NCBI GenBank assembly: GCA_964249755.1
Contig: CAXUDB010000004.1
Location: 1 to 64,000, forward strand
DNA from: Ilyomonas sp964249755
GTDB lineage: Bacteria; Bacteroidota; Bacteroidia; Chitinophagales; Chitinophagaceae
Length of the DNA stretch: 64,000 bases
Reading direction: 5' to 3'
The position numbers were made by a program, and so were the translations under genes. The notes beneath the pieces are model-generated. The model had not been told where the DNA came from. It was given only the letters and a program-made list of their open reading frames with translations, and did not search any database. Numbering within the stretch: the first letter of the stretch is position 1; each line of letters starts with the position of its first letter. Below are positions 33,937-40,991 of the stretch, in pieces.

Positions 33937-33944
33937 CAAAGATA
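33937..33944 (-). promoter_or_regulatory. -7 promoter element of the GNAT-like gene
   Basis: On the minus strand 33944-33937 reads TATCTTTG, an exact TAnnTTTG. The ATG at 33918 lies 18 bases downstream. The element overlaps the other candidate start codon and so decides the start. Confidence 0.65.
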
Positions 33945-33985
33945 ATTGTGTGCGGATAATGGGGAGAGGGGGAGGGGAGAGGTGT

Positions 33986-34206
33986 GTTCGTCATTCCGCA
34001 ATTGCCCTCAACAATGAATTTTGATTTGATGGCTCTTACGAGGGCTTTGTGCGGAATCTGCTTTTAATCATCTCATCCAGTTAAAAGGATGAGAAGCGGT
34101 TTTTATCATTTGAAAAGATTAGAACACAGTCATCAGATTCCGCACAAAGCCCCACTATCACGATAAAGATGCCACCACGTGCCGGGGCAATTGCGGAATG
34201 ACGAAC
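33986..34206. repeat. nested palindromic element (MITE-like or cruciform)
   Basis: The outer arms 33986-34007 and 34185-34206 are a perfect 22-base inverted repeat. The inner arms 34042-34060 and 34134-34152 are a perfect 19-base inverted repeat. At the centre TCTCATCC (34071-34078) pairs with GGATGAGA (34087-34094). All four outer/inner arms share an ATTCCGCA-type motif. No ORF lies inside. No target-site duplication is obvious. The remaining bases of the 400-base gap (34207-34347) are A/C-rich without a gene. Confidence 0.82.
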
Positions 34207-34347
34207 CGCCCTTTCACCTTTCACGTCTCATCTCCCCTTTGAGCTATAAGGTGCAAAAAAATTCCTCACCAAACTTGCGCGGATTTCAAACCAGTATTTA
34301 AATTTATCGCACCAAAAATTTTTTCACACCAAACTCCTCTTTTCATC

Positions 34348-35289
34348 ATGTCGAGAATTAATTACCCCGTTACATTCGAAGATCAACAGACTTTATTTGT
34401 CGCCGTTATGGCAAAACACAAATCGCTGGGTGCCAAAAGCCCGCTGCTGTTGCTGGCAAAAAAGCAGAACCTGAACCTGGCGGCACTGGAAGAGTCTATT
34501 GCCCCGGCGGCAGCGCAAAACACGGCGAGTGGAAGCCTGCGCAGAGATAGTGAAGAAGATACGCAACAGCGGGATGCGCTGCTGGAGGTGCCGTGGGCAA
34601 ACCTGCTGGGCGAGGTGCAGTTTCTGAAACACCTGTTTGCCGGTGCCGAACGGGAACTGGGCGAGTGGGGCGTGCCGGTAGATGCGCAGGCGCGCATTGC
34701 CTACCCAAAAGGCGCGGTGGCCGAGGCAACGCTGATACAAACCTTTTTGAACTATCATTTATCGCTGAAGGACGAAAGCCCGCTGCTGTTTTATTTAGAT
34801 GAACATCCCCAAATAAATGTGCAGGACGACCTGAAAGCGGCGGGAGATGTGATTCTAAAAAACACAGAACGGAACGTAACGACGGGCGACAGCGAGCTGG
34901 CGACGCAGCAGCGGGATAAGGTATGGGCGCCCGTGGAGAAGGCGATACACCTGATCGGCGCTTTTTTGATGGGGTTGTATCATGAAGACAGCCGGAAGAT
35001 GGCGGCCTGGGGCTTTAAAGTGGTAGAGGATGCCGCGGGGGAACGGGAGCAGGTGAGTACGATAGACCCGGCAACGCAGAAGAACCTGACAAGTATTAAA
35101 ATACCGAGCGTGATGACGAATGTGGGTGAGGATGTGTTGCAGGTGATACAAGGGAAGGGCGAAAAGAGTAAGACGTTTCCGTTGAAATCGGGAGAAAAGT
35201 TAGGAATGGTGAGGGGATTTAGCAAGGTGACGGTAGTGAACCCTTCTACGCTGGTGGTGGGTAAAGTGAAGGTGACGGTGAGTAAATAA
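34348..35289 (+). CDS. unrecognised protein with two 114-residue internal repeats
   Basis: 313 residues, no signal peptide, no family recognised. Residues ~10-112 and ~124-228 are copies of one domain at a constant offset of 113-114. SPLL occurs at 31 and 144, DSE...TQQRD at 67-76 and 181-190, and WG at 107 and 221. Both copies look mainly helical. The tail (~235-313) looks like beta structure (VLQVIQGKGEKSKTFPLKSG, KVTVVNPSTLVVGKVKVTV). Base composition is visibly richer in G/C than the genes to its right. The stop codon is two bases from the first unit of array B. Confidence 0.7.
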   Translation: MSRINYPVTFEDQQTLFVAVMAKHKSLGAKSPLLLLAKKQNLNLAALEESIAPAAAQNTASGSLRRDSEEDTQQRDALLEVPWANLLGEVQFLKHLFAGAERELGEWGVPVDAQARIAYPKGAVAEATLIQTFLNYHLSLKDESPLLFYLDEHPQINVQDDLKAAGDVILKNTERNVTTGDSELATQQRDKVWAPVEKAIHLIGAFLMGLYHEDSRKMAAWGFKVVEDAAGEREQVSTIDPATQKNLTSIKIPSVMTNVGEDVLQVIQGKGEKSKTFPLKSGEKLGMVRGFSKVTVVNPSTLVVGKVKVTVSK

Positions 35290-35291
35290 GT

Positions 35292-35438
35292 GGGCTGTTT
35301 GGCGGGGGAAATGGGCTGTTTTGCCAGAAATGTGGGCTATTTTATGACGGAAATGGGCTGTTTTTTGGCAGAAATGGGCTGTTTTGGAAGCGAAGTGGGC
35401 TAAATTGTGGGAGAAATGGGCTGTTTTATTGGATATTC
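35292..35438. repeat. 21-bp periodic array B (seven GGGCT-cored units)
   Basis: GGGCT begins at 35292, 35313, 35334, 35355, 35376, 35397 and 35418, exactly 21 bases apart. The unit is about GGGCT-GTTTT-n7-GAAAT. On the minus strand one frame reads KTAHFxx-type heptads, but this follows from the period. The array starts directly after the stop codon at 35289 and runs into a GC-rich hairpin at 35438. It shares core, period and copy number with array A. Confidence 0.88.
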
Positions 35439-35461
35439 CGGCGGGTGGGGACACCCGCCGG
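35438..35461 (+). repeat. GC-rich hairpin upstream of the first small membrane gene
   Basis: CCGGCGGGTG-GGGA-CACCCGCCGG, a perfect ten-base stem with a GNRA-like four-base loop, ends 13 bases before the ATG at 35475. Its right arm, CACCCGCCGGT, recurs at 35950-35960 before the next small gene. Confidence 0.8.
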
Positions 35462-35474
35462 TAGAAAGAAAAGT

Positions 35475-35846
35475 ATGAAAATATCGGATCGCCTATTCAT
35501 CAGTAAATATAAGTTGTCTCTTAAATTTGGTGATAGTTGTCCATATTTCGGAGCTATTATTTGGATAGCATTGGCTCTTTGGTTATGGTTGTTTCTTTTG
35601 TTTGTAGTAGTAACAAGAGTCATCATTCATGACGAAACTCCTGTTCCTTTTTTAAAAATATGGTGTTTGCTAACAAGCGGATTGTTGCTTAATATTATAT
35701 ATAAATTTTTTCGGAAAAAGAATATAGAGGAGTTATTGGATGAATTTAATTCGGACTCTTTTTCTAAAAGAACTCTATGGGCTATTGTAGCTTTTTTTTT
35801 ACCTATTGTTCCTCTTGTATTTATTGCAATATTATTAAGCAAATAA
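35475..35846 (+). CDS. small membrane protein of unknown function (cassette 1)
   Basis: 123 residues from ATG 35475 (MKISDRLFISKYKLSL); an earlier in-frame ATG (35445) lies within the GC-rich hairpin. Three hydrophobic segments are predicted: about 26-48 (AIIWIALALWLWLFLLFVVV), 58-76 (FLKIWCLLTSGLLLNIIYKF) and 100-121 (LWAIVAFFLPIVPLVFIAIL), with a charged loop between the second and third. The low G/C content contrasts with the gene upstream. I recognise no family. It is flanked by palindromes shared with the next small gene. Confidence 0.6.
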   Translation: MKISDRLFISKYKLSLKFGDSCPYFGAIIWIALALWLWLFLLFVVVTRVIIHDETPVPFLKIWCLLTSGLLLNIIYKFFRKKNIEELLDEFNSDSFSKRTLWAIVAFFLPIVPLVFIAILLSK

Positions 35847-35903
35847 AAGGTTGGATGTATAGCTGATATCCTTTCCCAGTATCAATTTATTTGAGGTTTC
35901 TCC

Positions 35904-35960
35904 GCACCGTCCCTTATCAGGAGACGATGCTAGAACCTTAAGGGCATCCCACCCGCCGGT
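35904..35960 (+). repeat. cassette junction: hairpin plus CACCCGCCGGT
   Basis: GCACCGTC (35904-35911) pairs with GACGATGC (35923-35930) with one mismatch. The repeated CACCCGCCGGT follows at 35950-35960, twelve bases before the next ATG. The left half resembles the hairpin at 36207-36236 and the right half that at 36262-36289, as though the two had been joined. Confidence 0.6.
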
Positions 35961-35971
35961 GAAGTTATAAT

Positions 35972-36184
35972 ATGAATACAGTAAATAAATTCGATTTTGT
36001 CTTCTTCCTTCTTGCTGGCATATTCTGTTGTGTCATGGGTATTCTCAACAAAAATGTCAGTTTGTTTAGATTTTTTGGTGGTGATCTTAAAAGAAAAAGA
36101 AGTCTGGAATGGGTGAGGTTTTGGAATATTGTTTCAGGTATTCTTTTAATTGGTTTAGGGCTGGGACTTTTTTTTAAGAAGTAA
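35972..36184 (+). CDS. small membrane protein of unknown function (cassette 2)
   Basis: 70 residues with two hydrophobic segments (FDFVFFLLAGIFCCVMGIL, about 8-26, and IVSGILLIGLGLGLFF near the end) separated by a basic loop (GGDLKRKRSLEW). It is AT-rich like cassette 1 and unrelated to it by eye, yet preceded by the same CACCCGCCGGT motif and followed by the same class of hairpins. No family was recognised. Confidence 0.5.
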   Translation: MNTVNKFDFVFFLLAGIFCCVMGILNKNVSLFRFFGGDLKRKRSLEWVRFWNIVSGILLIGLGLGLFFKK

Positions 36185-36206
36185 TAGCTAAGAATATTCC
36201 TGGTTC

Positions 36207-36289
36207 CCGCACCGTCTCTCAACTAGGATGGTGCGGTGTGGAAAAAGTAGCTCAATCATACAGCATCGTCCCTTTCGGGAGACGATGCT
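36207..36289 (+). repeat. two hairpins after cassette 2
   Basis: CCGCACCGTC (36207-36216) pairs with GATGGTGCGG (36227-36236), with one G-T pair. AGCATCGTC (36262-36270) pairs with GACGATGCT (36281-36289). Both lie between the small membrane gene and the next convergent gene. The remaining bases to 36488 hold one more hairpin (36321-36356) and nothing else that I can see. Confidence 0.72.
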
Positions 36290-36320
36290 GGCACTTCCTC
36301 AATAAATATAAAACTAACGA

Positions 36321-36356
36321 AAAGACCTGTCAAGTTTTTAAACCTGGCAGGCCTTC
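36321..36356. terminator. likely bidirectional terminator
   Basis: GACCTGTCAAGTTT (36324-36337) pairs with AAACCTGGCAGGCC (36340-36353), with a few G-T pairs and one mismatch, followed by T-rich sequence on both strands. It lies between the small plus-strand genes and the convergent deoxyhypusine-synthase-like gene. Confidence 0.6.
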
Positions 36357-36488
36357 TTCGCTTTAATAAAGCCCAATTATTTTCAGAACGTTGAAGAGTG
36401 CGACGCAAGAGACGATCAATCGGAGCGGTGCCGCCCGTCCCACAAAAAAGAAACTTCTACAATGCTAAACGCCCCGATATAACTGCGA

Positions 36489-37463
36489 TTACAACCCCAA
36501 TATATACGCAAACACCAGCGGCGCCACAATGGTTGCATCGCTTTCAATAATGAACTTGGGTGTATGAATATCCAGCTTGCCCCAGGTAATCTTTTCATTC
36601 GGCACAGCGCCGCTGTAGGAACCATAGGAAGTAGTGCTGTCACTGATCTGGCAGAAGTAACTCCAGAACGGAATTTCATGCATTTCCAAGTCCTGGTACA
36701 TCATCGGCACTACGCAAATGGGGAAGTCGCCCGCTATGCCGCCGCCAATCTGGAAGAAGCCGATGCCTTTGCCGCTGCTGTTGTGTTTATACCAATCGCT
36801 TAAGAAAACCATGTATTCAATACCGCTCTTCATGGTAGAGGCGTTCAGCTCGCCTTTGATGCAGTAAGAGGCGAAGATGTTGCCCATGGTGCTGTCTTCC
36901 CAGCCGGGAACAATGATGGGCAGGTTGCGCTCGGCGGCGGCTATCATCCAGCTATTCTCAACGGGTATTTCGTAGTTCTCTTTCATTACACCGCTCAGCA
37001 ATAATTTATACATGTATTCGTGCGGGAAATAGCGCTCACCCTTATTCTGCGCATCGCTCCATATGGCATGAATGTGCTTTTGGATGCGGCGAAAGGCTTC
37101 TTCTTCGGGGATGCAGGTATCGGTTACACGGTTGTAGCCGTTCTCCAGCAAATCCCATTCTTCCTGCGGGCTTAAATCGCGGTAGTTTGGCACGCGCTTG
37201 TAGGAGTTGTGGGCTACCAGGTTCATAATATCTTCTTCCAGGTTGGCGCCGGTGCAACTGATGATATCCACCTTGCCCTGGCGGATCATTTCGGCAAGCG
37301 AAATTCCTAATTCAGCGGTGCTCATGGCGCCGGCAAGGGTAATCATCATCTTGCCGCCTTCGAGCAGATGTTGTTCATAGCCTTTGGCGGCATCTACCAA
37401 AGCCGCCGCGTTAAAGTGGCGGTAATGGTGTTGTATAAACTGAGAAACGGGTCCTTTATTCAT
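36489..37463 (-). CDS. deoxyhypusine synthase family protein
   Basis: 324 residues. The NAD-binding and active-site features of deoxyhypusine synthase are visible: MMITLAGAMSTAELGISLAEM, ISCTGANLEEDI, VPNYRDLSPQEEWDLL, KGIGFFQIGGGIAGDFPI, and the catalytic-type Lys296 in ITWGKLDIHT. In eukaryotes and archaea the enzyme modifies eIF5A. Bacteria lack eIF5A, and bacterial homologues are thought to make homospermidine or other polyamines from spermidine or putrescine. The exact product here is unknown. A consensus -7 element lies upstream. Confidence 0.85.
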   Translation of the reverse strand: MNKGPVSQFIQHHYRHFNAAALVDAAKGYEQHLLEGGKMMITLAGAMSTAELGISLAEMIRQGKVDIISCTGANLEEDIMNLVAHNSYKRVPNYRDLSPQEEWDLLENGYNRVTDTCIPEEEAFRRIQKHIHAIWSDAQNKGERYFPHEYMYKLLLSGVMKENYEIPVENSWMIAAAERNLPIIVPGWEDSTMGNIFASYCIKGELNASTMKSGIEYMVFLSDWYKHNSSGKGIGFFQIGGGIAGDFPICVVPMMYQDLEMHEIPFWSYFCQISDSTTSYGSYSGAVPNEKITWGKLDIHTPKFIIESDATIVAPLVFAYILGL

Positions 37464-37491
37464 GGCTGTTATTTAAGGCCGCAAAAGTAGG

Positions 37492-37499
37492 CGTACCGC
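37492..37499 (-). promoter_or_regulatory. -7 promoter element of the deoxyhypusine synthase-like gene
   Basis: On the minus strand 37499-37492 reads TACTTTTG (exact TAnnTTTG), 28 bases before the ATG at 37463. Confidence 0.6.
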
Positions 37500-37572
37500 T
37501 GCAAAGCAGCGAACATAAAAACAGCCTTCCGGCTGAGTGGAAAGCTGTTGGCGTTTATGGAAAGGGATGATT

Positions 37573-38019
37573 TTAATTCTGATACTCGCTTACGTTGCCA
37601 TACAGGTCAGATTTCAAAATGATCTGTTTGCCCTTGTTCTCCAGTTGAATGTAATAGCTTTCATCGCCGTTTTCGTCTGTAAAACCAATGGTTGATACAA
37701 TTGTGTAGTTTTTGTATCCTTTTGTAACGGTCTGTTGGGCAACCTTTGGCAAATCCTGTACAGAGATGTCTTTGGAAATACCGATAACATTGTTGTCGGT
37801 GTTGTAAAACACTGATATTTTGTCGCCGTTCATATCAAAGGAAGCAAAAGTAAAGTGGTCAGTGGTTTTCCAGGTTACGTTGTTGGCATGCTGATATTGT
37901 TTCTGAAATTGCTTCATTAAATATTTGCTTACATCGGTTGGCTTTGCAAAGGCACTGGCAGCAAAAGCAATGAACATAAAAGCGGAAAGGGCAATGTTTT
38001 TTACAATAATCGTTTTCAT
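37573..38019 (-). CDS. secreted PepSY-like (DUF2874-type) protein
   Basis: 148 residues from ATG 38019, which opens a signal peptide (KNIALSAFMFIAFAASAFA); the longer frame adds residues unlike a leader. The mature part has PTDVSKYLMKQFQKQYQHANNVTWK, then FDMNGDKISVFYNTDNNVIG and KGYKNYTIVSTIGFTDENGDESYYIQ (in pieces), a pattern of the small PepSY-like periplasmic proteins of this phylum. No enzymatic motif is seen. The 290 bases upstream, to the AcpH gene, show no other gene. Confidence 0.65.
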   Translation of the reverse strand: MKTIIVKNIALSAFMFIAFAASAFAKPTDVSKYLMKQFQKQYQHANNVTWKTTDHFTFASFDMNGDKISVFYNTDNNVIGISKDISVQDLPKVAQQTVTKGYKNYTIVSTIGFTDENGDESYYIQLENKGKQIILKSDLYGNVSEYQN

Positions 38020-38310
38020 AAAAAAATGTTTAGATGTTTGTTGTTTTATTTTTTGTGTCAATTAGACGATGTAAAAGTAGAGTGGGTAACAGGCGGCGTA
38101 AAGTGAATTGTGACTGGTGAAGATGTTTGTATAAGCGATTGTGATGAATGGTGTGCAGAAATGCCTAGCTGCGATAAGCAGTCTGATGTAAAGTCAATAC
38201 CAGCCGACGTTTCAGCGTTATTGTCCGCAATTGCTTAGAAACGTACAAGTGGATGATGAAATAAAGAACGGTATGTTAACGTACATGATAAGTGGTAAAA
38301 CCAAACAAGG

Positions 38311-38907
38311 ATGAATTACTTGGCACATGCTTTTTTATCTTTCGGAGAGCCGGACATACTTGCCGGGAATATGATCAGTGATTTTGTAAAAGGCAAACAG
38401 AAATTTACTTACAGCGAAGCGGTGCAGAAAGGTATCACACTGCATAGATGGATAGATGCGTTTACCGATGCACATCCTGCCACGCACGAAGCCAAACAAT
38501 ATTTTAAACCGGCTGTTGGCTTGTATGCCGGTGCATTTGCAGATGTAGTATACGATCATTTTTTAGCCTTAGACGAAACACAGCACACGGCGGAGCAGTT
38601 AAAAGTATTTACAGAACGTACTTATGCTACGTTAGACAATTTTAGAGATGTGATGCCGGAAAAGTTTGCCCGCACCTTTCCGCATATGAAAGAGCATAAC
38701 TGGCTGTATAATTACCGAACCACAACGGGTATTGAAAAAAGCTTTGGTGGTGTGGTAAGAAGGGCAGCTTACTTAGAAGACAGCGCACCTACATTCGAAG
38801 CCTTCCTGAAATATTATGATGAACTGAAGCTATGCTACGATGTATTCTTTCCCCAGGTAAAGAAATATGCGAAAGAACAGTTGTATTTACTAAAAGCAGG
38901 TGGCTGA
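38311..38907 (+). CDS. acpH: acyl carrier protein phosphodiesterase
   Basis: 198 residues. MNYLAHAFLSFGEPDILAGN and MISDFVKG are the AcpH start; LHRWIDAFTDAHPATH and ADVVYDHFLALDE carry the metal-binding His and Asp residues of this HD-like hydrolase. It removes the 4'-phosphopantetheine arm from ACP. It lies 31 bases before asnB in the same direction. Confidence 0.9.
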   Translation: MNYLAHAFLSFGEPDILAGNMISDFVKGKQKFTYSEAVQKGITLHRWIDAFTDAHPATHEAKQYFKPAVGLYAGAFADVVYDHFLALDETQHTAEQLKVFTERTYATLDNFRDVMPEKFARTFPHMKEHNWLYNYRTTTGIEKSFGGVVRRAAYLEDSAPTFEAFLKYYDELKLCYDVFFPQVKKYAKEQLYLLKAGG

Positions 38908-38926
38908 AAACAGGCAGCTTGTTCGT

Positions 38927-38934
38927 TACCTTCG
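38927..38934 (+). promoter_or_regulatory. -7-like element directly before asnB
   Basis: TACCTTCG (one base off TAnnTTTG) ends four bases before the asnB ATG at 38939. Transcription from it would give a leaderless or near-leaderless mRNA. Confidence 0.45.
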
Positions 38935-38938
38935 CACC

Positions 38939-40801
38939 ATGTGTGGCATTGCCGGTATCATTTCCCCTCATTCAGCACTGATACAGCAACACCGTTTGCA
39001 AAGCTTAGCAGATGCCTTACAGCATCGCGGGCCTGCCGGCGAAGGCTTCTGGATGAATGCAGACAACACCGTAGGCTTTGCGCACAGAAGGCTTTGCATT
39101 CTTGATTTGTCCAATGCTGCGGCTCAGCCATTTCACTATCTGCACTACACACTTATCTTCAATGGCGAGATTTATAATTACATTGAAGTAAGAGAAGAAC
39201 TTTCTAAAAGAGGGTATCATTTTGCCACCGCTTCCGATACGGAAGTGATACCGGCTGCGTATGACTATTGGGGCGAAGATTGCCTGCATCATTTTGATGG
39301 TATGTTTGCTTTTGCCTTGTATGATAATACGAAGCAAACCCTCTTTCTTGCCCGCGACCGCTTTGGCGAAAAGCCGTTATATTATCACCCTATATATGCC
39401 GAACGCGGCAGATTTCAGCAGGTTATTTTTGCCAGCGAAATCAAAGCATTATTTGCAGCCGGCGTTGCCAAAAACTTAAACGGCACGATGATGCTGAATT
39501 ACCTGGCGCTGGGGTATGTTCAGAACCCGATTAAGAAGACCGCTACATTTTTCAATAATATTTTATCACTGCCACCGGGGCATTGTTTGTCTATCCTCCC
39601 GGCAGCGGGCAAAATAAAAATGCGGAAATGGTACAGCCCTAAAATGAATACCCTTCCTACCAACGAAGAAGAAGCGATCGAACAGTTTGCGCAGCTTTTT
39701 TCTTCTTCCGTAAACCTGCGTTTGCGCAGCGATGTATCAGTAGGAACAAGCCTGAGTGGCGGCTTAGACAGCAGCAGTATATTAGCTGCGATTCATCAAC
39801 AAAAAACGAAAGGAACACAATGGCGCAATGCCGCATTCACAGCAAGCTTCAGCGGTTTTGAGAAGGATGAAACCGTTTATAGCAAAGAAGTGGCAAATGC
39901 CTTTGGTGTTCAGCAATACATCATTACACCCACAGCGCAGGATTGGGTAAACCATTGGCAGCAATTAATGTATCACCAGGATGAACCGGTGCAAAGCAGC
40001 AGTGTGCTTACGCAATACCTGGTTTATCGTCTGGCAAAAGACAAAGGCGTTACCGTTTTGCTGGATGGCCAAGGTGCGGATGAGGTATTGGGCGGTTATA
40101 AAAAATACATTCATTGGTTTTTGCAGCAGTTGTTGGTGAATGACCGTTCGTTGTTTAAAAAAGAGAAAAAACTACTGCGGCAAAACGGGCTGCTGGAACA
40201 ATGGAACTGGAAGAATTATGTGGCGGCATATTATCCGGATAAAGCAGCGAAACGCCTGCAACAGCGGGCTTTTGCGCAAGCACAATATCAGCCTGATATG
40301 AACGCAGAATTTGTATCGCGCTATGCTAATGAAGATACCTTGCACAAACCAGTGATAAGGCAGTTAGAAGATATTTTACACTACAACACTTTTACCTTTG
40401 GGCTGGAAGAGTTGCTGCGTTATGCTGACAGGAACTCAATGGCGTATTCACGCGAAATACGTTTGCCTTTTCTGCAGCATGAATTGGTTAAGTTTGTTTT
40501 TTCATTGCCATCCACCTATAAAATAAAAGATGGTTTTACGAAGTGGATTTTAAGAAAAGGCATGAACCATTTGCTGCCGAAAAATATTGTATGGCGGAAA
40601 GATAAAGTGGGGTATGAGCCCCCGCAACAGCAATGGATGATGGATAGTAACATCCGGGAAATGATTATGGAAAGCCGCAGGAAATTAGTAGATAAAGATG
40701 TGCTTGATAAAAATGTATTAACTAAAAAAGTAAATGCAAAAGGGGCACATGAAAAGGATAGCTTTGACTTTAGATATATGAGTGCCGCGGCTATACTATA
40801 G
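38939..40801 (+). CDS. asnB: asparagine synthase (glutamine-hydrolysing)
   Basis: 620 residues. The start is fixed by MCGIAGI: Cys2 is the nucleophile of the glutaminase domain, so translation must begin at 38939. The N-terminal domain has LQHRGPAGEGFW, AHRRLCILDLSNAAAQPF, FNGEIYNYIEVREEL and FAFALYDNT. The synthetase domain has VGTSLSGGLDSSSILAAI (PP-loop), LLDGQGADEVLGGYKKY and REIRLPFLQHELVKFVFSLP. It forms Asn or a related amide with ATP. The last codon is inside one arm of a long inverted repeat. Confidence 0.94.
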   Translation: MCGIAGIISPHSALIQQHRLQSLADALQHRGPAGEGFWMNADNTVGFAHRRLCILDLSNAAAQPFHYLHYTLIFNGEIYNYIEVREELSKRGYHFATASDTEVIPAAYDYWGEDCLHHFDGMFAFALYDNTKQTLFLARDRFGEKPLYYHPIYAERGRFQQVIFASEIKALFAAGVAKNLNGTMMLNYLALGYVQNPIKKTATFFNNILSLPPGHCLSILPAAGKIKMRKWYSPKMNTLPTNEEEAIEQFAQLFSSSVNLRLRSDVSVGTSLSGGLDSSSILAAIHQQKTKGTQWRNAAFTASFSGFEKDETVYSKEVANAFGVQQYIITPTAQDWVNHWQQLMYHQDEPVQSSSVLTQYLVYRLAKDKGVTVLLDGQGADEVLGGYKKYIHWFLQQLLVNDRSLFKKEKKLLRQNGLLEQWNWKNYVAAYYPDKAAKRLQQRAFAQAQYQPDMNAEFVSRYANEDTLHKPVIRQLEDILHYNTFTFGLEELLRYADRNSMAYSREIRLPFLQHELVKFVFSLPSTYKIKDGFTKWILRKGMNHLLPKNIVWRKDKVGYEPPQQQWMMDSNIREMIMESRRKLVDKDVLDKNVLTKKVNAKGAHEKDSFDFRYMSAAAIL

Positions 40802-40948
40802 CACACGGATGACACGGACTGCGTGCACGGATAACCAAGATAGAACAAGTAGAGGTAACTATTTGATTGATCATTCAGACTTATACTTTGTATTCTAAAT
40901 AAAATCCTACAAATCTGTGCATGCAGTCCGTGTCGCCGGCGTGCTATA
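40797..40948. repeat. long inverted repeat after asnB
   Basis: The arms at 40797-40832 and 40913-40948 are complementary over about 36 bases with roughly six mismatches (shared core GACACGGACTGC). The left arm overlaps the asnB stop codon. The motif GGATGACACGGA recurs as its complement at 49467-49484. It could terminate asnB transcription or be a dispersed REP-type repeat. Confidence 0.7.
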
Positions 40949-40991
40949 ATTTGCAGTAGAAACAATTAACAATCTTCAATTTTCAATAATA

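Noticed and set aside
35200..35454. Minus-strand ORF of KTAHF heptads
   Set aside because: Its heptads are the direct result of the 21-base period; it runs into the 3' end of the real gene on the plus strand. Kept as a repeat, not a gene.
40802..40991. SAM riboswitch upstream of the cystathionine gamma-synthase type gene
   Set aside because: The region is taken up by an inverted repeat and A/T-rich micro-repeats; no SAM-I or SAM-II core was recognised.
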